A DNA stretch of 64,000 nt from Prionace glauca (GCA_037974335.1 CM075760.1:52433451-52497450); one strand, 5' to 3'; counted from the stretch's first letter, positions 21,008 through 30,816 are shown. Notes: a model not told the origin generated them from the letters alone. A program made the numbers and translations.

Positions 21008-21580
21008 CGTGGGTCCTGGGCATCGCTGGCAGCATCTGGGTAAAGAACCTACCCCTGAAATCAGTCCTATAACTACCACCCCTTAATTTAAAGCCATGCC
21101 CCCTCGTGCTAGCTTTCTCCATCCGAGGAAAAAGGCTATTACTGTCCACCCTGTCTAAACCTCTAATCATCTTATATGTTTCAATAAGATCTCCTCTTAG
21201 CCGCCTTCTTTCCAACGAAAACAACCCCAAATCCCTCAGTCTCTCCTCATAGGACCTCCCCTCCATACCAGGCAACATCCTGGTAAACCTCCTCTGCACC
21301 CTCTCCAAAGCCTCCACATCCTTTCTGTAATGTGGGGACCAGAACTGCACACAGTACTCCAAGTGCGGCCGTACCAGAGTTGTGTACAGTTGCATCATGA
21401 CGCTGCGACTCTTAAATTCAATCCCCCTACCAATAAACGGCAAGACACCGTACGCCTTCTTAACAACCTTATCTACTTGATTCCCAACTTTCAGGGATCT
21501 ATGTACACATACACCTAGATCCCTCTGTTCATCCACACTATTCAAAGTCCTCCCGTTAGCCCTATACTCGACAACCTGGA
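21008..21580 (-). mobile_element. CR1-like LINE fragment (C-terminal RT region)
   Basis: The - strand frame reads NSVDEQRDLGVCVHRSLK .. AYGVLPFIGRG .. TLVRPHLEYCVQFWSPHYRK .. [12 protein letters not shown] .. [15 protein letters not shown]. These are hallmarks of the CR1 ORF2 C-terminus. It is truncated at both ends and lacks the 3' tail. It sits head-to-head with the + strand CR1 at 21585. Confidence 0.9.
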
Positions 21581-21584
21581 AGGT

Positions 21585-23140
21585 TAGCTGGTGTGTATCG
21601 GCAGGGTTTAAACTAATATGGAGGGGGGGTGGGGAGGTAGACGGAACTGGGATTGGGGATAGGGTAGGCCCGGAGGGTAGGAAGAAGGATCGGGTTGTTT
21701 CGGAGGGTCTTCAGTGCATGTGTTTCAATGCTAGGAGTGTGACTGGCAAAACAGATGAACTGAAGGCATTAATGTTTGAAAGGAAGTTATTGTTTAAGAA
21801 GGGTCAGAGGGATAACCCAGGGAACTATAGGCCAGTGAGCTTGACTTCAGTTATAGGCAAGATAATGGAGAGGATCCTCAAGGATAGGATGTATGAGCAT
21901 CTGGAGCGCTGCAATCTGATCAGGGATACGCAGCATGGCTTCGTTACAGGGAGGTCGTGCCTTACGAATCTGTTGGAATTTTTTGAAGAGGTGACAAAAA
22001 CGGTTGACGAAGGACAAGCCGTTGATGTTGTCTATATGGATTTCAGTAAGGCGTTTGACAAGGTCCCTCACGGTAGGCTGATAGAAAAGGTGAAGGCTCA
22101 TGGGATACAAGGCCAGGTATGTAGATGGGTGAAGAACTGGCTTGGGAGGAGAAGACAGCGGGTAGTAGTGGAGGGCTCCTTTTCCAATTGGAGGTCTGTC
22201 ACCAGTGGGGTGCCGCAGGGCTCGGTACTAGGACCTCTACTATTTGTAGTATACATTAATGACTTGGAAGAGGGGGTAGGTGGTGTGATCAGCAAATTTG
22301 CTGATGACACTAAGTTGGTTGGATTGGCGGGTACTGAGGAGCAGTGCCTGGCAATGCAACAGGACATAGATAGGCTGGTAGATTGGGCAGATAGATGGCA
22401 AATGGAATTTAATCCGGAGAAATGCGAGGTGATGCACTTTGGCCGGAATAATGTGGAAGGGAGTTATATGATAAAAGGTAGAACTATCCGGAGTATAGAT
22501 ACGCAGAGAGACCTGGGGGTGCAGGTACACAAGTCCCTGAAGGTGTCGGTGCAGGTGCAGAATGTGATGAGGAAAGCGTATGGCATGTTAGCCTTCATAG
22601 GAAGGGGTATAGAATATAAGAGTAGGAGTCTGATGTTGCAGTTGTATAGAACGTTGGTTAGGCCTCACCTGGAGTACTGCGTCCAGTTCTGGTCGCCGTA
22701 CTACCGGAAGGATGTAGAGATCCTGGAGAGAGTGCAGAGGAGATTTACCTTGATGTTGCCTGGTATGGAAGGGCTGTCTTACGAGGAAAGATTGAACGCA
22801 CTTGGGCTGTTTTCCCTTGAGAGACGTCGGCTGAGGGGGGATTTGATAGAGGTTTATAAGATTATGAAGGGGACAGATAGAGTAGATGGTGATAAGCTTT
22901 TTCCGCTATTAGAAATGGATAGAACGAGGGGTCACGGGCTTAGGGTGAGGGGGGCTAGATATAAGACTAATGTTAGAGGGCAGTTTTTCACAAAGGGTAG
23001 TGGGGATGTGGAATGCACTGCCGAGTGAGGTGGTGGAAGCAGGCACGCTAGGGTTGTTCAAGAGTCACTTGGACAGCCACATGAGCAGTTTACATATAGG
23101 GGGATATAGCAGGCCTTATTAAGCATTGTAGGCTTGGGGT
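21585..23140 (+). mobile_element. CR1-like LINE, internally deleted
   Basis: A non-LTR retrotransposon copy of about 1.55 kb. It begins in the pre-endonuclease region (CFNARSVTGKTDEL) and jumps directly into reverse transcriptase, so most of the endonuclease is deleted. It then runs through the RT C-terminus almost to the 3' end. Its reading frame is described in the CDS entry. It is less decayed than the neighbouring fragments, so probably younger. Confidence 0.9.
21718..23028 (+). CDS. CR1 ORF2 reverse transcriptase, EN-deleted
   Basis: A 436-residue frame. Residues 1-15 come from the endonuclease start. The RT domain follows from about residue 33: GNYRPVSLTSVIGKIMERI (RT1), AVDVVYMDFSKAFDKVPHG (RT3, first catalytic Asp), SGVPQGSVLGPLLF (RT4-5), FADDTKLVG (catalytic FADD, RT5), then FGRNNVEGSY and the CR1 C-terminal block ending in RRLRGDLIEVYKIMKG. 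A one-base frameshift near 22996 replaces the expected RVVGMWNALP with GSGDVECTAE and a stop. Full-length ORF2 is near 900-1000 residues, so the copy cannot move by itself. Confidence 0.85.
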   Translation: MCFNARSVTGKTDELKALMFERKLLFKKGQRDNPGNYRPVSLTSVIGKIMERILKDRMYEHLERCNLIRDTQHGFVTGRSCLTNLLEFFEEVTKTVDEGQAVDVVYMDFSKAFDKVPHGRLIEKVKAHGIQGQVCRWVKNWLGRRRQRVVVEGSFSNWRSVTSGVPQGSVLGPLLFVVYINDLEEGVGGVISKFADDTKLVGLAGTEEQCLAMQQDIDRLVDWADRWQMEFNPEKCEVMHFGRNNVEGSYMIKGRTIRSIDTQRDLGVQVHKSLKVSVQVQNVMRKAYGMLAFIGRGIEYKSRSLMLQLYRTLVRPHLEYCVQFWSPYYRKDVEILERVQRRFTLMLPGMEGLSYEERLNALGLFSLERRRLRGDLIEVYKIMKGTDRVDGDKLFPLLEMDRTRGHGLRVRGARYKTNVRGQFFTKGSGDVECTAE

Positions 23141-23194
23141 CAGTTTAGTCTCAGGGGTATAGAGTCTTTAATAATGAAATTTTTATCCACAGGC

Positions 23195-23530
23195 ACTTAC
23201 CATCTCGAGGGCATCATGGCAGCACAGAGGTTATCTCTGTTACTGTGCGGACACATGGATTTGGGCCTGTGTCCGTGGGAGTTTGCACGTTCTCCCCGTG
23301 GTTGCGTGGGTTTCCTCCGGGTGCTCCGGTTTCCTCCCACATCCCAAAAATGTGCTTTTAGGCTGATTGATTGGGTAACAAATTGTCCCTATATTGGACC
23401 TCCCTGATCCTCACACATTAGGCATAGACTAGAGTCATGAATAGGTCACTGACCATGGGACGGCGGCGCGGGCTCGTTGGGCTGAAGGGCCTGTTTCCCG
23501 TGCTGTTTTGTTCTTTGTTCTTTGTTCTTT
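23195..23530 (+). mobile_element. HE1-like SINE with CR1-type tail
   Basis: Contains the tRNA-derived SINE core (GTGGGAGTTTGCACGTTCTC, GTGGGTTTCCTCCGGGTGCT). It is followed by GGGCTGAAGGGCCTGTTTCC and a (TTCTTTG)n-type 3' end, which is the CR1 tail. The tRNA-like head is degenerate. HE1 SINEs are described from higher elasmobranchs; family assignment is from memory. Confidence 0.65.
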
Positions 23531-23534
23531 GTAT

Positions 23535-23668
23535 CTGTTATTCCTGCCAAAGTGAATTACCTCATACTTCTCCGCATTAAACTCCATCCGCCACCTCTCG
23601 GCCCAGCTCTGCAACCTGTCTAAGTCTCCCTGCAAACTATGACACCCTTCCTCACTATCTACCACTCC
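23535..23668 (-). mobile_element. CR1-like RT fragment
   Basis: - strand frame DSEEGCHSLQGDLDRLQSWA followed by MEFNAEKYEVIHFGRNN, the CR1 RT region just after FADD. It directly abuts the preceding SINE tail. Confidence 0.75.
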
Positions 23669-24490
23669 CTCTGGGGGGGGAGTGGTCGGGGAGAGAGATG
23701 GGACGGGGGGAGGGAGGCGTTGGGGGGCATGGAGGGATGGGGGGGGAGGGCATGGGAAATTGTGATAGGTACTGGGATAAAAATGTCCATGGAATACTCG
23801 CCCTAAACTCCCATTGAGTTACTTCCAGAGTCAGATTGCAGCTGGGAACGGAAAATTGGAGAGTCTGTGATTCCACTGAATAAAATCCAGTGTCAGCACT
23901 GGACAGTGAGATTGGTCTAATCACTCAGATCAGTGCACAGAAAGTCACTGTGAGGCCTTCATGCAATCTGCAGTGTGTGTGTTTGAGAGATCAGAGTGAG
24001 TTAGGGATGGAAATGTGCTGTAGTCAAAAATTAGAACAAGAAACTACATTTAAATCTGCACAGAACAGAACATAGAGACTGGGTTCAGCTGGAATTCTGA
24101 AGGGGCTGAGGATAAAGATGCGAGTTAAAAAAATGGAAAATTCAGCGAAAACGAGATATGTGTCCAATTATAATGAACAATTATTTAATAATATCTGGAT
24201 GAGAAAGTAGACAAATCTTTCAATCAATAAAAGATAAGGTTATAAAATAATTAGCTGGTAATCGACATATTTACTCGCGGGAGGTATTAAATCCACTATC
24301 CTCTGGCCAGATTTCACTGTGAATATTACTGACAGGGAGATTAATGCAGTTGCTTTACTAATTGTTCCCTTTCTGGAGAAACAGGGAAATAAATTTCCCC
24401 CAAATCTCTCCTCAAACCTGCTGCACTTTCTTGTGATTAGAGTGATGCAGCACCACCATCTGCTGGCGACCCACTGTAACTGCAGGCGCT
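23669..24490. other. Non-coding sequence
   Basis: G-rich stretch at 23668-23760, then unique-looking A/T-rich sequence. A weak Ig-like frame on the - strand (SADTGFYSVES) was examined and not accepted. No gene. Confidence 0.5.
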
Positions 24491-24496
24491 GGTGTT

Positions 24497-25005
24497 TGTG
24501 AGAGAGACACACACACAGATACAGTGAGAGACACACAGATACAGTGAGAGACACACAGATACAGTGAGAGAGACATACAGGTAGAGTGAGACACACACAG
24601 ATACAGAGAGAGAGAGACATACTGATACAGAGAGAGAGAGAGAGAGACACACACAGATACAGTGAGAGACACACAGATACAGAGAGAGAGAGACATACAG
24701 ATAGAGTGAGAGAGACACACACACAGATACAGTGAGAGACACACACACACAGATACAGTGAGAGAGACACAGATACAGAGAGAGAGACATACAGATAGAG
24801 TGAGAGACACACACAGATACAGTGAGAGACACAGAGATACAGAGAGAGAGACATACAGATAGAGTGAGAGAGACACACACACAGATACAGTGAGAGACAC
24901 ACAGATACAGTGAGAGAGACATACAGATAGAGTGAGAGAGACACACACAGATACAGAGACACACACAGATACAGAGAGAGACACACAGATACAGAGAGAG
25001 AGACG
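24497..25005. repeat. Compound minisatellite (ACACACAGATACAGTGAGAG)n
   Basis: About 500 bp of units made from ACACACAGATACAG and AGAGAGACATACAGATAGAG. The Ser/Leu/Val/Cys-repeat frames on the - strand are artefacts. Confidence 0.95.
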
Positions 25006-25170
25006 CGAGTTGATGGGTTTTTGATAAGAGAGGGGATTAAGGGTTATGGGGAGAGGGCGGGAAGGTGGAACTGAGCCACGACAGATCAGCCATGATCTTA
25101 TTGAATGGCGGGGCAGGCTCGAGGGGCTGGATGGCCTAGTCCTGCTCCTATTATGTTCTTATGATTACTA
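25006..25170 (+). mobile_element. CR1-like LINE 3' end
   Basis: GGGATTAAGGGTTATGGGGAG .. GCAGGCTCGAGGGGCTGG .. CTGCTCCTATTATGTTCTTATG is the typical last ~150 bp of an elasmobranch CR1 subfamily. Confidence 0.75.
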
Positions 25171-25608
25171 TCAAGTAAACCGGTTGGACTGTAACCTGGT
25201 GTGGTGAGACGTCTTACTGTGTGTGAAGCTGGCAGTGAGCCCGTGTGGAGAGGAAGTGTTTGTTTGTAAGAGACAGAGCAGAGTTGGGCGAGCAGAAACT
25301 GATAGGCGAGTTGGGCAGACATGAGGACGGCCTGAAGCGGGATGTGGGGTTTGGCCTGGAGACAATTTCTTGAAGCTGCGATTGCCACTGGAGACAGGGA
25401 CAATGTGTGTAGGTGTAAAGAGGGGCATTGCGGGCATCATGTTGCAAGCGATGGCGCGTTTGTGAAGCCAACCGTCTGCAGTCACTTGAGGAAAGAAGGA
25501 GCAGCGCTGGGAAAGCTGGTGATAGCAAATAAAGCCTGTTGGACGACATCAGAGTGAGTTGTGCGAGAGCTGATTTTTGAAGTTTGAGGATGTCCCCAGA
25601 AAGGGGGG
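25171..25608. other. Dispersed repeat remnant
   Basis: Contains ACCGGTTGGACTGTAACCTG and GGAGCAGCGCTGGGAAAGC, pieces of an elasmobranch dispersed repeat that also occurs at 38575-38690. No coding sequence recognised. Confidence 0.5.
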
Positions 25609-25797
25609 TGGTGCACCGTTCCCAGAGATACTGCAATACCAGGCCGATACATGGAGTGGACAGAGCAAGCCCTTATTCCATCTCCCTGCTCCAAAAATCA
25701 ATTTAATAAATGGTCCCCAGATAAGGGACGTACCAGATATTAAACTGATAAGAACAGAAACTAACACTTGATCTTAGCCAAAAGGCCGAGAAGCGAT
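25609..25797 (-). pseudogene. U2 snRNA pseudogene, full length (189 nt)
   Basis: On the - strand the sequence starts ATCGCTTCTCGGCCTTTTGG and ends GAACGGTGCACCA, the ends of vertebrate U2 (about 188 nt). The Sm-site region TGATTTTTGGAG is intact. The branch-point-recognition segment is altered: canonical GTGTAGTATCTG reads GTGTTAGTTTCTG (one inserted T and A to T), which would disrupt pairing to intron branch sites. I see no clear snRNA promoter element upstream. Most likely a retrotransposed pseudogene. Confidence 0.85.
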
Positions 25798-26080
25798 GCT
25801 GGCGCCGCTCTTGAGTCGCCCAACTGCCATATGCCTTCCCTCTTTGACAACAGGCTGACACCATTCAAACACTTAGACACACATAAGCACTCTCAGCCGC
25901 AGTCTTGTCACCTTTCTCCCGGCCTTTCTCATCACAACACACCTTTTCTCCCCTTTTTCACTGCCACTGCACCACAGTTATGTAGATGAGCCCGTACTCC
26001 ACCAATCACTAGGTTTGTGCCTACTCTGAATTGGATTTAATCTGACTTGATTAGATTGGAATAAAGTTGTAAAAAAAAAC

Positions 26081-26137
26081 TCTGTTCTTAACAGTTTAAT
26101 ATCTGGTACGTCCCTTATCTGGGGACCATATATTAAT
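26081..26137 (+). pseudogene. U2 snRNA fragment
   Basis: TCTGTTCTTAACAGTTTAAT then ATCTGGTACGTCCCTTATCT and GGGGACCATATATTAA match nucleotides of about 35-95 of the U2 copy at 25609-25797, in inverted orientation. Both share the non-mammalian TGGTACGTCCCTTATCTGGG. Confidence 0.8.
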
Positions 26138-26361
26138 CATAGGTTGTGCCTATTCACGTCTACGTCACTGTCGAGGCGCTGCTGTTGAACAAGCTTTTGA
26201 AAACAGTTCAAGGGCAATTAGGATTGGTAGTAAATGAATAAAGACAATCTCAATAATGGACCTTTTCCTCACAAGTAAAAGCAAACTTTCTGACAGTTCT
26301 TGTGCCTGAAACTTTCGAAACATCGAGCTAATATGTAACAACTATCCTAATGATCACATGT

Positions 26362-26434
26362 GGGCCGGTGGCGCAATGGATAACGTGTCTGACTACGGAT
26401 CAGAAGATTCCAGGTTCCACTCCTGGTTGGCTCA
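26362..26434 (+). tRNA. tRNA-Arg(ACG)-like gene
   Basis: 73 nt: acceptor GGGCCGG pairs with TTGGCTC (with G-U pairs), D arm with TGGCGCAATGG (A box), anticodon stem TCTGA/TCAGA around CTACGGA (anticodon ACG), and variable and T arms CCAGG/CCTGG. The T loop reads TTCCACT where TTCGACT is expected, so the B box (GGTTCCACTCC) has lost the conserved purine at position 57. No clear T-run terminator within about 30 nt. It may be a slightly decayed gene. Confidence 0.7.
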
Positions 26435-27094
26435 GTACAAACCTTTAAAAGGTGTTCATAAATTCCTTGTTACTTTCGATGAAAAAAGTATTTAATATCT
26501 TTATACTTATTCAGACAAATGTTGGCAAGCATATTTTCAGCTTCTCTGGAGAAAGTAATGTTAGGAAATTGCTAATGAACAGCAACCGACTATTTTACGT
26601 TATTTTTTTTGGAAAAAAAATCATTCGATAAGATTAGGATGTTAAATAAATGCTAACCGCAAATACATTTTGGACAAAATTCAACATGTCTTTGAGAATT
26701 TACACAATTTTGTCAATTTTTTCATAAAATTCAGCATTTCTGATTTTGGAGAAAGCATTTCAAGCTGAGGTCAGAGCAAAGATAATACGAGTGTAACATC
26801 GAGATTCTGATAATATTCAGCACCAAACTGAAATCATACAGACTTCCCTCACCCTAGCATGTTTCAGATGGTGATTAACTATGTTAGTCTGCACCTAAAC
26901 CTATTAAATTGTCTTGTAGACTGGATGACTTGCTGATATGTGCAGGTGTCAAAATAGGGAAGTTTCTTTCCTGGCAATGCATCAAACAATTTATCATTTC
27001 TGATTTGACACAAAGCATTTGAGGCCGAGGCCAGAGCGAAGATACTATGGGTGTAACATCGAGATTCAGATAATGTTCAGGAACAAAATGCCCC
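26435..27094. other. Non-coding A/T-rich sequence
   Basis: An internal duplication is visible: GCATTTSAAGCTGAGGTCAG near 26755 and GCATTTGAGGCCGAGGCCAG near 27014, each followed by GTGTAACATCGAGATTC. No gene. Confidence 0.5.
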
Positions 27095-27395
27095 GGCCGA
27101 TGAAGGCATGCTTTAAGGTGCAAGGGGCAAGGTTTAAAGGAGATGGACATGGCAGATTGTTTGCACAGAGGGTAGTGGGTTCCTGGAACTCGCTGCCGGG
27201 GAGACATAGTAGAAGCGGATGCAGTTGTGACTTTTAAGTCAGCTGACAAGTACATGAATAGGATGGGAATAGAGGGATATGGTCCCGGAAGGATAGGGGG
27301 TTTTAGTTAAGTGGGGCAGCATGGTCAGTGAAGGTTTGACGGGCCGAAGGACATGTTCCTGGGCTGTAATTTTCTTTGTTCTTTGTACTGCCATT
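27095..27395 (+). mobile_element. CR1-like LINE 3' end
   Basis: GGTAGTGGGTTCCTGGAACTC (WN/LP region), GGAATAGAGGGATATGG, GGGCCGAAGGACATGTTCCTG and a TTCTTTGTTCTTTG tail mark a 5'-truncated copy. Confidence 0.8.
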
Positions 27396-27779
27396 TTTCT
27401 TTATCCAAAACAGAGCTTCAGACCCTGTAGCTCTATATTTAACTACTCCATCTCTGACATCTCCTCCAGTCACACAACTCTGTGAGATATCTGTACTGAT
27501 GTTATTGTGGCATCATGAGCGTTCCACAGGCAACATGACTTGTATCTATAAATTCTCATCTTGAACATTTCAATTGAAATTTCAAGGCGAGCAGAGCTTT
27601 TTGAGCAGAATGGTTCAGATTCCCATTCCCTTTAATGTGAACAAGTTGTTTCTGATTTCCCTACAGAGGTTGTCTATTAAACAATGACTGAACACAGGGG
27701 GTGAATGTGAGAAGCTGAAGTTTCCAGTTGAAGAGGTTTCCAGTGTCTCTGAGCAGCTGAACTGGGGAAGCCTTTGGGC
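27396..27779. other. Non-coding sequence 5' of the CpG island
   Basis: A/T-rich, no exon or named repeat recognised. It leads into the GC-rich island at about 27.78 kb. Confidence 0.5.
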
Positions 27780-28261
27780 AGAGACTGCGCTGCTGCTATT
27801 TCCCTTCCTGACCACCGGGGGTCGTTGTAACACGCCCGGGCGCTGCTCCTCCCAGTGACACCTCTTGCCCTCTCCGGCCTGGCCGCTGCTCGTTGGCGGA
27901 ACATCCGGGTCCTGCAGAGAGGCGGGGTCAGCCGCCATATTGCCGTGACATCACCACAGCCCCTCCCCCCCGTCGAGGAAAAAGCGGCGGTTCAGAAATG
28001 TAGAAAATGAGATAAATTCCCACCCGGAAATCCCGCCCGGAGCGGAATTAAAATTAAATAAAATAAAATACATATTTTTATAAAGAGGCAGGTGGCGGAA
28101 CCGCGCATGTGCGGTAGTATTTTCCCAGAGCGCACCGCGCGGGTGTGATTGAAAAACAGACGGAATAAAAAACAGAAATGATTTTCCCGAATGGAGAAGG
28201 AACCGAAAGTCTGACGGGTGAGGATGTGAATAATAATCATCAAGGTTCAAAACATTAAAAG

Positions 28262-28269
28262 ATGCAAAT
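28262..28269 (+). promoter_or_regulatory. Octamer ATGCAAAT
   Basis: Exact Ig octamer (Oct1/Oct2 site) inside the CpG island, 28 bp from a kappaB palindrome. Confidence 0.5.
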
Positions 28270-28296
28270 GCAACTCCCTGGGCGCATGTGCAAGGA

Positions 28297-28308
28297 GGGG
28301 AATTCCCC
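28297..28308. promoter_or_regulatory. kappaB site GGGGAATTCCCC
   Basis: Perfect 12-bp palindrome fitting the NF-kappaB/Rel consensus GGGRNNYYCC. Confidence 0.5.
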
Positions 28309-28594
28309 CAGAGTGCAGCGCGCGGGACGCCGTCTCCCCTGGCAACGCAAGATGGCCGCCGGCGGTGGTGTGATTGTGGCGCAGGCGCAGTGAGGTCTGC
28401 CTGCAGCCCATTGCCCAGACTGCCCCCCCAGTGGATGTGGTGGGGATGGTGCAGCAGATGGAGCAACAATCCCAGTTTCAATGGGGGGAGAGAAGCTGCA
28501 ATGCTGCTCCCTGTTGTTTACTCCTCTCTCCAGCCTCAGCATTGCAGCAGTGTTTAAACAAGAGGGTGCATTGTCACAGCAGCAGGGTCTCCAT

Positions 28595-28900
28595 GTCCTT
28601 CCAGTAGTAAGGTGACCAGAACTGGACGCAGTTCTCCAAATGCGGTCTAACCAACGTTCTGTACAACTGCAGCATTAGACGCCAGCTCTTATACTATACA
28701 CCCCTTCCTATAAAGGCTAGCATTCTGTAAGCTTTCTTCGCAACTTTCTCCACCTGTGTTGCCACCTTCAGAGACAAGAACACTTGCACTCCTGGGTCCC
28801 TCTGCATTTCTACACTCTTAACTGGTCTTCCCTTTATCATGTAACTCCTCTCTACATTATTCCTTCCAAAATGCATCACCTCACATTTATCAGGATCAAT
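28595..28900 (-). mobile_element. CR1-like RT fragment
   Basis: - strand frame MMHFGRNNVERSYMIKGRP .. MQRDPGVQVFLSLKVATQVE .. KAYRMLAFIGRG, the region downstream of the FADD motif. Confidence 0.85.
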
Positions 28901-29034
28901 ATATATCTTGAGAAATTTGCCTACCTTGGAATTGCTCTCGCAGAGATATTACCACGATGCCCTTTCAACATTGATAGAGTACTTACAGCAGAGAAGAAGG
29001 CTGTTTTGAAGCGTCATGTGTGTGTTGGCCCTCT

Positions 29035-29515
29035 AAAGGACCAATTCATCCAATAACATTCTGTACCCCACAGTCTAGCATTTTGTTCATTTTCAGACAA
29101 TTATCCAATCCCATTTTGAACCCATTAATTGGCTCTGCCTGCAGCACACTCTCAAACAGCACATTCCAGGTCTGGGTCACTCACTGTCTGAAAATGTTTT
29201 TTCCTGATGTCTCCATGTTTCCTTCACCAATTTACTTCAACCCGCTCCCTCTGTGTCAAAATCCTTCTGCCATTGAAAGTTTCTCTCTATCGACTCTGTC
29301 AAGACCCTTCAGGATTTTGAATGCCTCATTAAAGTCACATCAGCAACTTTCTGTTAAGAAAATTAGTCCCAAACTCTCCAAAATATATTCTCCACTGAAG
29401 TTTCTGATCTCTGGAATTATTCTCGTGTTTTCCTCCTGCATTCAGTCCACTGATTTTACATTCTGCCTTACGTTCGGTCAGTTAGTGCCTGCTTGAACAC
29501 ATGAAACACAATCTT
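29035..29515 (-). mobile_element. Old CR1/L2-like LINE 3' region
   Basis: On the - strand, the order of landmarks (CACACTCTCAAACAGCACATTCCAG, TGTCTGAAAATGTTTTTTCC on the + strand) is that of a diverged LINE 3' region. More decayed than the neighbours. Family call is tentative. Confidence 0.5.
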
Positions 29516-29619
29516 TCTTCATGCCCTGGAGTGAAGATTCGGAGCAAATTCATTTCTCATTTTTGGCGGACTAAGGGGAATCAGACAAGGTTAAGGGCAG
29601 TTTAAATGCTGCTGGTCCT

Positions 29620-30112
29620 CCATAAGACCATAGGAAAGAAACATGAGAAATAGGAGCATGAGTAGTCCATTTAGCCCTTCGAGCCTGCCCCGCCATTCAA
29701 TAAGATCATGGCTGACCTGAACTGGATCAGTTCCACTTTCCCACTTTCTCCCCATAACCCTTAATTCCCCTGTCTGTCAGAAACCTATCTACCCGTGACT
29801 TAAATATATTTAGCGAGGTGGCTTCCACCACTTCAATGGGCAGAAAATTCCAGAGATTCACCAGCCTTTGAGTGAAGAAGTTCCTCCTCAACTCTGATCT
29901 AAACTGCACCTCTCCCCCCCTTATCTTGAGGTTGTGCCCCCTCGTACTGCTGTCCTTTCTAAGCGGGAAGAATCTCTCTCCCTCTACCCTATCCATCCCT
30001 TTCATTATCTTATACGTCTCTATAACATCCCCCCTAATCCTTCTAAACTCCATGACAGACCAGTTTATGAGTGAATTCACCGAGGTTCTCTTCATTCTTC
30101 ACTCATTCTGTC
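29620..30112 (-). mobile_element. CR1-like LINE 3' portion with tail
   Basis: - strand frame MEFRRIRGDVIETYKIMKGM .. FFTQRLVNLWNFLPIEVVEA .. GIKGYGEKVGKW, followed by the 3' tail (CATAAGACCATAGGAAAGAA on the + strand). A 5'-truncated insertion. Confidence 0.9.
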
Positions 30113-30335
30113 TCTGGATTTGATCAGAAAAAGGCAGAGATGAAGGTGTCTTTACACGGGTGTGTCACTGGGTGGCGCAGTGACTCTGTCTCTAAAGGGT
30201 CCTGAGTTCAACCACATCCCACCCATGGCTGGGGGGGACATGCCGATCTGGGAAAGGAGGGGAAACCGGATCAGAGGGAAATGCAGCGGAGTTGATGGGT
30301 TTAGGAGAACGGAATTAAGCCAAGACAGGGATGGT
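30113..30335. other. Degenerate SINE head and non-coding sequence
   Basis: CTGGGTGGCGCAGTGACTCT .. GAGTTCAACC resembles a tRNA-derived SINE head with A- and B-box-like parts, but no core follows. Confidence 0.4.
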
Positions 30336-30341
30336 TAAATT

Positions 30342-30347
30342 TTTATT
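30342..30347 (-). terminator. Candidate poly(A) signal, membrane IgM transcript
   Basis: AATAAA on the - strand about 460 nt beyond the TM2 stop codon. Other A/T-rich near-matches lie close by, so the exact site used is uncertain. Confidence 0.35.
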
Positions 30348-30807
30348 CAAAATTTATTTAAAAATTCAGAGAATATTTTACAGCGAAATTGTTTTTTTTT
30401 TAAGTTAGGAAAGTGAACATAGCGATCGAGGGTCACATTGAGAACAGGAGACATGTACGGAGAATCCGTCAATATTTGTACATCTGTTACATTAACCAGA
30501 AAGAGAATACAGATCCTTAATAGAAAGAGGAATTAACAAACGTGAATAAGGAATGAGAAATTATTTATACATTAAGTTTACACTAGGGGGGAAACTATTA
30601 ACCACAATAACATTATAACAAAAAAAACCTCGTACTTTTCACACTGAAAACTGAAATAATGTCTATTGTTGCCTCAGTTACAGATCCAGAATGATAAACT
30701 GAGAGAAATTTACTGATAGATTCACCGAGAGCAGATATTGTATTGGAGCCATACACAGATCTTTATAATCAGCTGAGGGAAATCTGCAGCGTCCAAAATT
30801 CAACCCA

Positions 30808-30816
30808 TCACTTGAT
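30808..30816 (-). CDS. IGHM: IgM TM2 exon (cytoplasmic tail IK-stop)
   Basis: Acceptor ctttattttacag| followed by ATC AAG TGA. TM1 ends in ..TLVK, so the membrane chain ends VK-IK. This matches the very short KVK cytoplasmic tail of membrane IgM, which signals through an associated ITAM partner. The exon is too short to be found by frame length; it was located by splice phase. Confidence 0.8.
   Translation of the reverse strand: MK

Larger units (their letters stand above)
27780..28560. promoter_or_regulatory. CpG island, probably a promoter
   Basis: The only strongly CpG-rich block in the window. Visible motifs: CAAGATGGCCGCC and GCCGCCATATTG (YY1 type), GCGCAGGCGCAG and GCGCATGTGCGG (NRF1 type), ACATCCGGG (ETS type), plus an octamer and a kappaB site listed separately. 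Two related sub-units (CGCGCATGTGCGG..CCCAGAGCGCACCGCGCG and GGCGCATGTGC..CCCAGAGTGCAGCGCGCG) suggest internal duplication. TATA-less and rich in such motifs, it resembles a housekeeping or bidirectional promoter. No coding exon with convincing splice sites is seen next to it. Confidence 0.55.

Noticed and set aside
20985-21545. Treating the 186-codon - strand frame as a host gene
   Set aside because: It is the C-terminal part of CR1 ORF2, as shown by LVRPHLEYCVQFWSPHYRK and [12 protein letters not shown].
23655-23924. Ig-like frame on the - strand (SADTGFYSVES)
   Set aside because: No cysteine pair, no Trp, no splice or RSS signals nearby. Chance resemblance to FR3.
24240-24986. Cys/Val/Ser/Leu repeat frames on the - strand
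   Set aside because: Translation of the ACAGATACAGTGAGAG minisatellite; alternating frames are all open.
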